A stretch of DNA of 64,000 nucleotides from Selaginella tamariscina. Lineage: Eukaryota > Streptophyta > Lycopodiopsida > Selaginellales > Selaginellaceae. Below the pieces are notes generated by a model. The model did no database searches. It was not told the DNA's origin and was given only the letters and a program-made list of their open reading frames with translations. Of the stretch, positions 31,601 to 43,560 are shown in pieces. Where the stretch lies: positions 31,285-95,284 of the forward strand of contig PUQB01000802.1 in the NCBI GenBank assembly GCA_003024785.1. The letters are read 5' to 3'. Every line of letters starts with the position of its first letter. The first letter of the stretch is position 1. A program made the translations under genes and the position numbers.

Positions 31601-34090
31601 ATTAAACACTCAACAAACTATTATTCCAAAACCAACTAAAAACCATGTCACCTTTATATGGTTTCAAAAACCAACCTAGTTTTTTCATTTAAAATTTAAC
31701 CATTAGTTTTTTATATGGTCTTTTCAATTAAAAAACCATGTGTTGTGACTTGTTGTGCACGCCTCCATTTCCATATGCCCTTTCTCTGTCGGCAACAACA
31801 CCATACACCGACATGGCATCCAAAGAGAACTTCCCACCCACTTCCCCATACATATCTTGTTGAAACAAGGTAGCTTCTTTATATGGATTGTACAAGAGGT
31901 CGCGAACCTCTTATGTGACTTAGGAATGGTGGCATACATAGGTTTAGAGGTGAATTCTGAAACCTAAGGGATAAGTTGATAAAGAACAAATCCCAAGGGC
32001 AAGGAAAAATACACTAGAGAGGTTATCAAGCCTGCAAGATCATGAAACAATTCTTAAATCTTCTTTCTGATGAGATTTGAATTACCACTCCCAACAAAAA
32101 AAAATTCCCATGACATAAGTGAAAAAGGAGTTGGACAATAGTCTAAGAAGACTAAAACAAATATCACCCCAATCAAAGTCATCCCATACAAATATATATC
32201 ATCCAATAGTGATCTAGTTACCCATTGAAGAGATAGATGAGCTATATGTGACACCACCAACCAAGTTGCCAGAGGGAAATTGGTAGATGGCAACACACCA
32301 AGGACCAATAGTGGACAAATGGCAAGGAATTTTAGGTGGCACATGTTTGATAATCCCAGTCCACCCACTAAAATTAGGACTGGGAGAAGATATTCTAATA
32401 GGGGATGCACAACCGATAGCTAGTACAATAACCACAAGCCTAAGACTGACCCCATCCAAACCCTCCAGAAGTAGTATCACAACATTGGCTAAAGGTAAGA
32501 GATGTGGGAGACCACTCAGGAGTAAGAACAAAAAGAATAAGACAACAAAGATTTCTACACATCAACATGTTGAAGTGCAAAAGCATGTGGGGGAGGCACA
32601 CAACTAAACACGGGAGCCCCAAGCTTGGAGATGTAACAAATGCCACCTCCTCACAATCAAGGTATTATAGAATGGAAACAATTCTCAATGGGTGAACAAG
32701 CACAAGCCATGCAAGCCATGACAAAATGCCTCTCACATGCACAACATACACTGGCAAATGCAACATCCACTACAATTTGACTCTAACTACGCATTCCCAG
32801 TGCATTTCAACTATGGGAAACATGGGGACCATAACGGAATATAGTTGCTAATGGAACCAACTTTCCTCATGAATCTGAGTAATGGGCAACAACATTGTCC
32901 TTTAGAATATTTTGAGCTATTAAACCACATTGCACCACTTGGACTACAAGATAGAGTAACATCTATTCAACTTACAACATGGAACCAAGGAAGTGAGCAT
33001 CCTTCTATAAGTTAGAAACCAATTTAGAGAACTTGTAAGAGATGGACCAAGAGAGATGAACACATAACTTAGGATCAAGGCCTCAAAAAAACACTAACGG
33101 AGCAACAAACAACAAGGCTTGACCATGCCCTCTAGCAATTTTATAGCTAAGTATTAGAAATATTATCATCTTATCCCTTGAAGATGTAAAATAATTAATT
33201 TAATTCAATTTCAATTTTAAAACTTTACAAAAATGCTAATTATAAAAGAAATTAATAATATTTTTTATTTAATATAAGATTATTGAATAATACTTAAAAA
33301 TATATTTTAATTGAATGACTTGGATTTTATTATACATTTCCTTTTTTTATATTATTTTAGTTCTACATTTTATTAAATACCAAGTATTTACGACAACATG
33401 GCTGGTTTATCTTGAAAATTAATAATATTTATAAAATTAAATTTTAAAAAGTAATATATGTGAGTTTTAATTAAAAATAATTAAATTAGATTATGCTAAA
33501 TTAAGATTTAACAACATATTCTCTAAATTAGGTGGTAATTTTGTTATTTAAAATGTTATATTAATATTTATTATTAAAAAATAACCATAATTATAAAAAA
33601 TAGTCAAAATTGAAATATAACACTTTATTTAATATGTGCACATAAGATTGAATGTACCCTTTAGTTAAATTATATTAATAATAACTCCTTTTCATTTCTC
33701 TTTAATTTAAATAAATAGTACTAAAAGTGACTTTTTAAACTAATTTATTATATTTAATAAACAAAAAGATGCAAAACATACCCTTTTTGTTTGGACTCAA
33801 AAATTTTTAATTTCTTAAAAGGAATAATTAATTTTGTAAATTTTCATTTAATTATATTTATGACTCTTAACATAAAGTGTATAACACTTATAGTTTCATT
33901 CATATTGATAAATTACATGGTTTGTGGGATTATAATATTAAATATTAATAATGAAGTGTACACTAAGAATATATTTTACTTTAATGTTTTTATTGAAAAG
34001 ATTATAATTATAAGAATCTAAAATATATTATAATATCCAATGTTTAATAGAAATATTGTATATTCACCTTGTTAAGTGGTATAGATAATG
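28690..34090. other. Gene-poor AT-rich region with weak transposon-like ORFs
   Basis: No gene could be supported. A 93-codon minus-strand ORF (29631-29912) matches nothing I know. An ORF at 32287-32607 (plus) ends in a basic stretch GRPLRSKNKKNKTTK that resembles AT-hook-like tails of retroelement proteins; overlapping minus-strand ORFs (32054-32531) are hydrophobic shadows. 'ggttttaaatatggtttt'-type words at 28880-28990 are mirrored as their complements at 31540-31740. 33180-34070 is AT-rich sequence with nothing recognisable. Confidence 0.45.
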
Positions 34091-34329
34091 CCAATTAACC
34101 TTTTACTTTTTTGGTCGGGGGTAGAGGGAACACTATTACAGTTACTATTAGAGGTGACTTGAGTTTAATTTCCATCCCTATTGTCAAGCTTCTAAATGTA
34201 ATAAAAAACAATCCTTCTTAATTTAATTGGTTATCACTAAATACTTTAAGAAACTTTAGATGAAGGTATAACTTACCTTTTAAAAAAACCCCTCTTACTT
34301 ATCATTAGACACCTTAAGAAATTTTAAAT

Positions 34330-35330
34330 AAAGGTAGAACATACCTTCAAGGAACTTTCTCTTAGTGAGCTTGATATATCGAATAGGTTTAGGAATTACC
34401 CAAAGGATATGCCTTGATGACACAAGATGGGTTTATATCAATGAGGACTCTTTTGAATCACAAATATGCTCACTCACACTTATACTAAATATCCGTGATG
34501 AAGCCCTTGTCCCTCTACTCCCTTTTTTGTTTAAGTAAGTGGAGGGGTTAAGGCAACCCTAGGCCTCAACTTCCAATTTGTATAGGTAGTCAAACCCTAA
34601 AGGCTAGCCTACTTTTGGTGAATCTGCACCTTAGTGTGAGATTCTAGGGTTGACATTTGGTGAGTTACATACTAAGCACCAAGTAAAAGTCTACCATTTG
34701 ATATCAAAGCAAAGTTTTTTGTGACCAATAGAACATCCTAAAGTTATAGAGTATTCTAAAAACTTTAGCAAGTTAAAATTTGTTTTAATTAGTTCTAAGT
34801 CTTAAAACACTATATTACGTTCAGATGATCAGTCTATATCTATATAGAGTTTGTTCTTGTGACGCTAACACGTTTTAAGGAACACTTGCTTAGCGAGTTG
34901 ATGTAAAAGATTAAGTATGTTCAATGTGATTTTTTTGTTTAAGTTGATGCTTGTGGCTATTCAACATATGTGGTTAGGAACATTCAAAGTATATTCTTTA
35001 AGTGGTGATATTTGGGTTCAATACGATGAGTAAGTGAAAGTAGGCAGACATTGAGGCAAAGAGGGTTGTCTCATATGCTCAAAATGAAGGGAATTATGCA
35101 CAAGAAGCAGTGCCTCAACCTCCCAAGGTTAAGCAACAATTTAATTAGCAAGAAACTATTATGGAAGCCTTTAATGAACTCAAAGAAGATTCTGTTACAA
35201 TGCTCTCAGAAGTCGTTGTGTTCATATATACCTTATAGACTAGCAATTCTATTGTGCAACCCATTCTACACAGGTACCATGTTTAAGTGGTCTGAAACGT
35301 TGGTACTAGGTGGAGGTCTAAGTGATCTAT
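34330..35330 (+). mobile_element. Degraded LTR retrotransposon 5' end (LTR tail, PBS-like site, gag-like remnant)
   Basis: A 'ttgatatcaaagc' word at about 34697-34709 resembles a Met-tRNA primer-binding site and directly follows 'tctacca', a plausible LTR end in CA. About 300 bp further on, 35040-35230 read with two or three frame changes gives an Ala/Glu/Gln-rich stretch (YAQNEGNYAQEAVPQPPK) of the kind seen in Ty3/gypsy gag. Many stops; inactive. Confidence 0.35.
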
Positions 35331-35583
35331 AATGTTGGTACTGGGTGAGGTCTAAGTGGTTTGAAATGTTTCCAATGTAATTTAATTGGGCATATAGTTA
35401 GGCAGGGTCTAACATTGACAATTGGGTCATTTCAAGACTATGGTAAAAAGTGAGGGTTTTGAGCAAGAAATGCTTGAAGGTTTGAAGAAGTATTGTTACA
35501 ATCCTCAGTAAACCACACCATTTATTTGTAACTTCAATATCTTGAAGGTCTAAAAAGGTATTGTTATAATCCTTGGTAAACCA
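35270..35583. repeat. Two small tandem duplications
   Basis: 35275-35375 has about two and a half copies of a roughly 40-bp unit containing 'ggtactgggtgaggtctaagt'. 35460-35580 has two copies of a roughly 65-bp unit containing 'cttgaaggt', 'tattgtta' and 'ggtaaacca'. Confidence 0.6.
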
Positions 35584-37248
35584 TGTCATAGTTTTTATTA
35601 TGACTCGACCCTTTACTTTGAAGGTTGACTATTGTTACTTACTGGATTATGTGACGAACCCTAAAAGTAGTAAGAAATAGCCCCACTTAGTGCACTTAGG
35701 TGTTTAGGGGTTGTCCGGCCAGCTATCCCTAAATATCGAAAAAATCTTAAGTAAAGGTACACTTACCTTTTAGAAAACTCTCCCCTGATTTTGATGTCCT
35801 AGTTAAGTTTATTGATTAATGCAGATGAGTCTGACATGTTAAATAAGGTTAGGAACCCCTAGGGTTGACCATAGAGTTTTTCTAACCCACGTCCTAAAAT
35901 CCCCACCCCCTCGGGTAGGGTTTAGGGATAGGAGTTAAAGTTTAGGTAAGCTCATCTCATTAACTAAGGGACTTGCATTCCTTGCTAGCCCATTTACGCA
36001 TATAGGAAAAGGAGGGGGAGAGGGGGCGGTGGGGGGGAAGGGTTGCGCTCTGTCACATAAATAAAGTAGGGTATCTGTAGAAGAGTTCTTGGGTTCATGA
36101 CAGAGCTCATTATTTTTCTACTAATGCAAGTTCTAACTTGTGTTGTCAAGACACAACCCTCTGTTATGCTGCCTCAACTTTCAAATAATAGGGGTACATC
36201 CCACCTTGGGGTAGCCCACCCTTAACATTGATGAATCCATGCTTGGGAGGTATTATCGGACTACTCGTTACAAGGGTCAGTGGTTGAGGCTTGTCTCTAG
36301 CCTCGTCATGCACGTCAAGTTAAGAGTAGCACTCACAGCTAAGCAGGGCACATTTGTGTCCTAGTCCAACTGTGGGCGTGGGATCTTGGCTGATAGATTT
36401 TCTTTACTAAATTCATGAGAGATTCACATAGGGGTTCTAGAGTTGGCATTTTAGAGGCACGTTCGTGGCACTTGGTGTAATTCTTGGATCCAAGGGGCTA
36501 TGGCATGATAACTCACATTGTGGGAGACGGTGTCACATGAAGATGTGACACTAGGTTAGACGACACACAATACAACGCTCGAGGCATACCCTTTGGGGTT
36601 GTGTCATGGGTTTATTGTCAAAGGGTTGGATACTCTAGCAAACATGCATGTTTGTACTCACACTAGAGTGTTAAGCCTTGGGCATCAGCTCAAGGAGGTT
36701 AAGTCTCATAACTAGGTGAGAGCACAAGGTCGTGTACTTAAGGTTATCCAAACCTAGCCTTGGGGAGTTTACTTAAAAATCACTTGTGTTCGCCTACGGC
36801 GCACACTCATGCTCTCACTAAGTACTAGTCCTAAGTCTAGGGTATAACTTAGCTACTCAAACCCTTAAGGGTTAGTCATGGTTTAGGATACTTCTTGTCA
36901 CCCTATAGGAGTTGTACTCCCAGATGAGGGTGATTCTTCAAAGGGTAAGTGACGATGTCTTAATTATGTCATGGGGGTATGTGTGAGACATGTCTCCTTG
37001 ATGAGGTTAGGGCGTGAGCCTGTCTAAGTCTACTAGGACATGACCTAAAGTCTACTCTGGTTATCCTTTAGGGTTTGGGGATAAACTTAGGGTAGGACTC
37101 TAGGTCACCTACTTAATTAGGCATCTGAGTTATGCTCTTAGGGTCATCTTGGAAGACTTAGTGTTGTTCACATATGGTTTTGACGCCGGATGGCCACTTG
37201 GCAGCCACGTGTTGTCATGTGTTGGCCCTTTAGGTAAAAACTTTAACA
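35584..37248 (+). mobile_element. LTR-like repeat, copy A (~1.67 kb)
   Basis: Begins TGTCATAGTTTTTATTATGAC and ends in a degraded CTTTAACA. It aligns throughout its length with copy B at 39666-41476 (for example 'cctagccttggggagttt', 'gatgagggtgattctt' and 'ggccacgtgtt'-type words in the same order). TG...CA ends with a 5-bp terminal inverted repeat (TGTCA/TGACA, best in copy B) fit a gypsy LTR. No pol follows it directly. Confidence 0.65.
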
Positions 37249-37798
37249 ATTCCATGATGTGAGCTATCATGTTATAGCCCCTTGGATCTAAGTGTTACAC
37301 CAAGTGCCACAAACGTGACTCCAAAATGCCAACTCTAGAACCCCTCTATGGATCTCTCATGAACTCGGTAAAGAAAACCTATCGGCCAAGATCCCATGCC
37401 CACAGTTGGACTAGGACACGAAAGTGCCCTGCTTAATTGTGAGTGCTACTCTTATCTTGACGTGCAGGAGGAGGCTAGAAACAAGCCTTAACCTCTGACC
37501 CTTGTAATGAGTAGTTTGATAATACATGGATTCATCAATGTTAAAGGTAGGCTACCCCCAAGGTGGGACGTACTCCTATTATTTAAAAGTTAAGGCAACA
37601 TAATAGAGGGTTGTGCCTTGACAATGCAAGCTAGAATTTGCACCACTAGAAGAATAATGAGCTTTGCCATGAACCCAAAACTCTCCTACATATACCTTAC
37701 CTTATTTATTTTAGGATATGGGTTAGGTCAACACTCATCTGCATTAATTGATAAACCTAACTGAGACATCAAAATTGGGAGAGAGTTTTATATATGGA
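37249..37798 (-). repeat. Inverted partial copy of the LTR-like repeat
   Basis: Directly abuts copy A but in opposite orientation. For example 'ccttggatctaagtgttaca' is the complement of the 36470-36500 region, and 'ccaaggtgggacgtac' that of 36174-36189. It runs back towards the 5' part of the repeat near 37790. Confidence 0.65.
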
Positions 37799-38440
37799 TT
37801 CTCTTAGAGTTTCTCGCGATATCAAATGTCACAACCTTTTCCTTTCCCCTTAAGCGAACTAGGCAAAAGGCCAATTAATGTTTATGAGAGGGCTCTTGGT
37901 CATGATGACCTAGTTACACTTGGGTCTTTCCCACATATCCCACAATCTTTACCTAGGTAGTCAACTCACCAAGTTAGAACTATGATAATCTTACCCATTT
38001 GAGAAAGTGGATGCCCTCCTCCAAGGGTCACTCATGATAGGCTATAGCGATCTCAAGGGTTGCTACCATGTCTTCCTAAAAGACTCACTCTCTAAAAGGT
38101 AAGTGCTACGTTCTCTTAGAGTTTCTCGCGATACTAAATATTAAAACTTTTCCTCTCCCCTTAAGCTAACTAGGCAAAGGGCCAATTAGTGTTTATCAGA
38201 GGGCCCCTAGTCATGATGACCCATTTATACTTGGGTCTTTCCCATGTATTCCACAATCTTTACTCAAGTGGTAACCCACCAGGTTAGGATTATGACGCTC
38301 TCCACTCATTTGAGAAAGTGGATGCCCTCCTTCAAGGGCCACTCATGATAGGCTATAGCGATCTCAAAGGTTTATTCACAAGTTCACCCCTGATGGGAAT
38401 CGAACCCAGAACCACTCTAATATTAAATGTAACAACCTTT
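37799..38440 (-). repeat. Tandem 312-bp duplication carrying TRIM-like LTR copies
   Basis: Starts 'ttctcttagagtttctcgcg' at 37799 and again at 38111. Each unit holds a minus-strand relative of the 157-bp TG...CA element (37827-37987 and about 38140-38297), then 'gagaaagtggatgccctcc' and 'gataggctatagcgatctc'. A third partial LTR starts at 38428, preceded by the tRNA-like GGGTTCGATTCC (minus strand, about 38397-38408). Confidence 0.7.
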
Positions 38441-38449
38441 ATCCCATAT

Positions 38450-39665
38450 TATTTTAATCTTTTTTACCCTATTAATTATTAAATTAGACTGAATTTAAAA
38501 CCTCACAATTCATAAGATTCTTATTATATTCCCATTGACCAACTAAGTAAAGGAGTAATTGCTTATTTAAACCCTTGTTCTAAATGGGCTTAACCATAGT
38601 GTGTAATAGGTACTAGATGAGGTAATGTTGATAATCTACCTCATTTGTTATTTAAAACATGACTGACCCTTTGTTATATATGACATGAAATGTATGAGAG
38701 GACTAAGTTAAAATGATGATACATGAGTGATATACATTTTCATATTAACTAGTCTAATTATATAGCTTGTTGATTAAATTTGAATGTAACATAATATATA
38801 AAACAAGATAAATTTTCGTAAAGATTTTTAAATATAGCTAGGGCAATTTCCATTAAGGCTAAGTTAAATTTAATTATCTTGCTTATGATTAGGTTCAATT
38901 TGTGTTGAGTATGGATTGATTCCACAAACATGTAATGTCAATGATAGGATTGAATGATAATCATATTACACTCACGACAAACAATGAAGGTGATAAAGAA
39001 ATGACATTGAAAATGAGAATGCTAATTGACAAGCAAGGACTTAACTATGTTCCTTACCTTTTTATAGTTGGTAAAAATGGATAAACATTAGTATTCCTAA
39101 CAATGGTCTTAGAAATAAGTGAGTTGAAATTAGAAGATGGATATGAGCATGTTTATAGTCATAGTGTGGATGTCTTGAATGTGTTTAAGGATGTTTGATT
39201 AGAAGGCTTATCACCTAGGTCACCTTTTTAATGTGACGTGGATCATAAGATAGAAATTTTATAAAGTTTTTTTTTTTTAACAAAGGCCTCTTATTAATTA
39301 ACTCCCCAATAGTTAGCAGAGAAAAATATAATTAACATAATTGATTCAAAGAGGACACATTCATTCTAGTTAATCACTGTACGGTGCACCAATCTTATTT
39401 GTGATGAAGAAAGATAACACAATGTGTATGTGAGTGAAATATTGAGTATTGAACACAATTATTATCAAGAATAAATATTCTTTTTTGTGAGTGGATGACT
39501 TGTTTGATAAATTAATAAAGATAAGATATTTTCAAGGATAGACTTAATATCTAAGTACATTAGATTTGGGTAGTCGAAAATGATGCTGAGGAAATTTCTT
39601 TTTGAACATGTTATAGGTATTTTTGAGTTTTTGGTTATGCTGTTTGAATTGTGCAATGCTTAAAC
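38450..39665 (+). mobile_element. Ty3/gypsy pol remnant, N-terminal part (protease to RT palm)
   Basis: From about 39170 the plus strand, read through several stops and frame changes, follows the order of a gypsy reverse transcriptase N-terminus: VFKDV then PR about 30 nt later, GAPILFVMKKDN near 39385, KNKYSFL, VDDLFDKL, and FLVMLFELCNA ending near 39659. The upstream part (38940-39110) may be the protease region, but that is weak. Non-functional. The sequence is interrupted at 39666 by LTR copy B. Confidence 0.65.
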
Positions 39666-41476
39666 TGTTATAGTTTTTATTATGACTTCTTTTTACTTTG
39701 GACATTGATTGTTGTTACCTACCGAACTATGTTGATAAGCCCTAGATGTAATAAGAAACAGCCCTGCTTAATCGGCCGGTTGTTCTTAGATATCACGAGA
39801 AACTTTAAGTGAAGGTTGTTATAATTCTAACCTAGTGAGTTGACTACCTAGGTAAAGATTGTGGGATATGTGGGCAAAAGACCCAAGCAGACCTGGGTCA
39901 TCACGACCAGAGGCCCTCTCATAAACACCAATTGGCCCCAATTAGGCAAAGGAGAGAGGGAAAGGTTGTGACAAAGGTAGCACTTACCTTTTAAAAAACT
40001 CTTACCCTCATTTTTCGTGTCCTAGCTGGGTTGATGGTTAATTTTGGTGAGTTCGGCGTGTCAGATATGTTTAGAAATACCCTTAGGTTTTGACATATTA
40101 GGGTTTAAAGGTCAATGAATCATTAATTAACTCACCAAGTATATTCCCTTTAGGAATGAGATTTCGTGCCAACCCACTTATATAAACATGAAAATGTGGG
40201 TGGGGGGTGCTCTATCACATATATTAAGTAGTACATGTAAGAGAGCTCCTGAGTTCATGATTGAGTTCATTGCTCTTTTGCTGGTGCAAGTGTCGTTAAG
40301 GTACAACCCTTTGTTGTGCCGCCCTAACTTCCATATAATAGGGGTATGCCCCACCTTTGGGGTTGCTCACCCTTAACATTAGCGAATCCATGCATAGAAG
40401 GTCTTGTCAGAATGCACGTTTCAAGAGGCAAAGGTTGAGGCTTGTCTTCAACCTTCTCCTCCACGTCAAGCTAGGTGTAACACTCATGACCAAGCAAGGC
40501 ACATCCGTGTCCTTGTCTAATTGTGGAATCTTATTTGACAGGTTAACGTTACCCAGTTCCTGAGGGTTCACTGAGGGGTTCTAGAGCTGGCATTTAGGAG
40601 CCGCATTTGTGACACTTGGTGCAACTCTTGAATCTAAGGGCCTATGACATGATAATCCACATCATAAAAGGCAGTGTCACATGGGGATGTGACACTGGGT
40701 TAGAGATCACACGATACAACGCCCGAGGCATGCTCGGTTGTGTCATGGGTTTGTCGCCAAGGGGTTGGATACTATAACAAAAAGGCGTGTTTGTGCTCGC
40801 ACTAGGGTGCTAAGCCTTGGGCATCCTCTCAAGGGAGGTTAGGTCTCGTAGCTAGGTGCTTTGGCACACTTGGTTAGGGGAGTGTTCTCCTTTGAAATCC
40901 AAGGGTTGAACAACCTAAGTTTATTGGCATGACCCTTTTTGTAAGGCACTCACAAGGTCATGTACTTAGGGTTATCTAACCTAGCCTTAGGGAGTTTGCT
41001 TAGTAGAACACTTGTGTCCGCTTATGGCGCACACTCATGTCCACACTAAGCACTAGCCCTAGGTCTAGGGTATGACTTGGCCACTCAAACCCTTAGGGGT
41101 TAGTTGTGGTTTAGGGTACCCCTTATTGCCCTAAAAGGGTTGTATTCCCGGATGAGGGTGATTCCTCAAGGGGTAAGTGACTATGCCTTAACTCTGTCAC
41201 GGGGGCATGTGTGAAACACATCTTCTTTGTGGGGTTAGGGCATGTGTCTAGGTCTACTAAGATAGGATCCTAAAGTCTACTAGAGATATCCTCTAGGGTT
41301 TGGGTCTAGGGGACTTAGGGTAGGACTCTAAGTCTTCTGTTTAACTAGGCATCTAAGTCAGACTCTTGAGGTTATTTTGGAAGACTTAACATTACTCACA
41401 CAGGGAATTAATGTTGGAAGGCCATTTGGTGGCCACGTGTTGCCAAGTGTTAGCCCTCCAGGTCAAAACTCTGACA
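39666..41476 (+). mobile_element. LTR-like repeat, copy B, inserted within reverse transcriptase
   Basis: Begins TGTTATAGTTTTTATTATGAC and ends CAAAACTCTGACA. Aligned with copy A it is about 146 bp longer, explained mostly by a 157-bp insertion (39817-39973). Reverse-transcriptase homology stops just before it and resumes just after it, so it is a solo-LTR-type insertion into an older element. No perfect target-site duplication is visible (TAAAC left, CAAAT right). Confidence 0.7.
39817..39973 (+). mobile_element. TRIM-like solo LTR, 157 bp, flanked by AAGGT target duplication
   Basis: Starts TGTTATAATTC, ends GTTGTGACA and is bounded by AAGGT on both sides (39812-39816 and 39974-39978). The uninserted sequence is present in LTR copy A at about 35752-35790, so both the insertion and its boundaries are supported. 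Diverged relatives in the opposite orientation lie at 8818-8932, 37827-37987 and 38140-38297. Confidence 0.75.
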
Positions 41477-43560
41477 CAAATAATTTTTTGCACAATGATG
41501 CATAATGTGTTTAAATTACCTAGTAGAGTTCATAGTGGTGTATATTAATAACATTCTGGTTTTTAGTTCAATAATTGAGGAGCATGTGAAACAGTTACAA
41601 ATAATGTATCAAAGGTTAAAGGAAAAACATTTATATGCTAAGGAACACAAATGCACGTTTGGTCAAATTAAAATGAACTTCTTGGGACATATAATTTCAA
41701 GTGGACAAATTGTAATTGATTTGAAAAAGGTAGAATCTACTATTGAATGATCGACACTAAAAGATGTGCATGAAGTCCAATCATTTCTTGGATTGACAGA
41801 TTAATATTAAAGGTTCATAAAGAATTATTAAGAAATTGCAACACCATTTACAGATTTCACAAAAAATGTTCCATGGCACTAGACTCTTGAGTGTCAATAG
41901 GCACTTGTCAAACTTAAAAAAAACCATCTCCTCTTAGATTGTGTTACGGTTGCCAAACTTTGATGAGTTGTTTGAGGTGGAATGGGAGGCATTTAATTTT
42001 ATAATTGGTGCCCTTCTATTACAGAACCTCCCTAGACTATAATTGTCTATAATAGGCCACCTCACCTATCATTGAACAGACACCTAGAAATGTTATTCCG
42101 AATCTCTTTGCTATCAAAAGGCTACATTCGATATGGCAAAGTTATCAAAGGAAACATGGTTCACATAAGTTATTTAGGGCAAATTGGTAAAGAAGCAATT
42201 ACTTATTTAGACCCTTATTCCAACTATATTTATCCCATATCTAAGGTGTGTGACACCTTTTACTCGAATAATTAGATGCAACTTAGACTCGGTGACCTAC
42301 TCATGAAAAAGAGATGTATGTTATCGTTGCTTTTTAGAAGTATTGATAACATTATTTTCCAAGTCATAGTATTGTAGTTTGGATAAATAGTGTAATTTTA
42401 AAATACTTTAAAACATGGCTAAAGTTATAACTAAAATATACTTATTAACAACAAAATTTAGCCCAATTCGATCTTGAAATCGTAGGAAAAGACAATGTGA
42501 TAGTAGACGCTCTTAGTATGAAAGCTCGTCTTCGAATCATGCCAGGCCCTGATAACATAGAGAAAGCATATTCATTTAGCCCAAAGAGGTGGTGATATCC
42601 CAATAGAGATGGAATAAGTAAATGCACTCAAGTGAGAGCATTTGGTGGTGTGAGATGGAGTTTTTTACCATTAAGAAAAAGAGGCTCTATGGTTCAAAAG
42701 AATCATGGTGGCAGAAGCTATTGAGAGAGTATCATGATGTTTCTTTGGCAAGCATAGTGGAAAACACAAAATGTTAGCTTGAATGCTCGTGTGTATGTTA
42801 AGACATGGTTGACATGCTCAACATGTCATAAGTGATGAGTTGATTGCAAAAGCGAGTTGAAAAGTTGTAATGTTTATCAATTTTAAAACTATTATTTTAA
42901 AGTGTTCAAGTCCCATGGTTTTTATTGTCTTATGGTAGTAATTGATTGATTCTCAAAGATCACTTATTTTATGTTTATAATAAGTTAGTGAATACAAAAC
43001 AAACAACAAAGTTGCTCCTTAACAAGGTCATAAGATGTGTAACCAATCTAAATGATGATATTAAATTGGAATCTTCATTAGTTCTAATTAGTGTAATGCC
43101 AAGTCATTAGTTCTAATTAGTTCTACAAGTTATTAAGAATGTTGGGTGAATCAATATGTAAAAGATTTAGGTGCTATACTATGGTTGGGTATAGTTTGAT
43201 AAAAGTACTAATTAGTAAGAGTGTGATTATGTTGTCAGTAGTCTCCTCATTAATCTACTTTATTGAACAATTACATCGTGCATGAAAAGCTGCTCATCAA
43301 GTGATGGTTGCAACATAAGAAAGATAATGTCAGTAGTGCGATAAGCATCGAACATGATATATAATATCAAGTAAGGGATATGGTATTATTGAACACCAAA
43401 AACCTAAAAGTTTCAACAATTATCTCAAGGAAGTTGCTTCCATATTATATAGGCTCGTATGTAATAAAATAAATTATAAATGTGGCATATAAAATGGATC
43501 TTCTTGAGAGTTGGGAACAATACATAATGTGTTTCACATTAGTTTATTAAAGCCATTCCA
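41477..43560 (+). mobile_element. Ty3/gypsy pol remnant, RT catalytic part to integrase
   Basis: The open stretch 41505-41750 carries the RT thumb/palm (FIVVYINNILVFSS, then FLGHIISSGQI). The catalytic aspartates of the usual YxDD box are read as NN, which would abolish polymerisation. RNase H-type remnants follow with frequent stops (SFLGLTD near 41788; NLAQFDLEIVGKDN near 42460; VDALS). An integrase-like HD segment (LLREYHDVSLAS) is near 42720. Later parts, towards 43560, are too broken to divide into domains. Dead element. Confidence 0.7.

Noticed and set aside
32054..32650. Overlapping ORFs on both strands around 32.3 kb
   Set aside because: No domain recognisable on either strand; only a short basic GRPLRSKNKK stretch hints at a retroelement, not enough to call a gene.
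42072..42275. 67-codon ORF in the gypsy remnant
   Set aside because: Does not follow the order of pol domains and matches no recognised protein; probably a chance open frame or small insertion.
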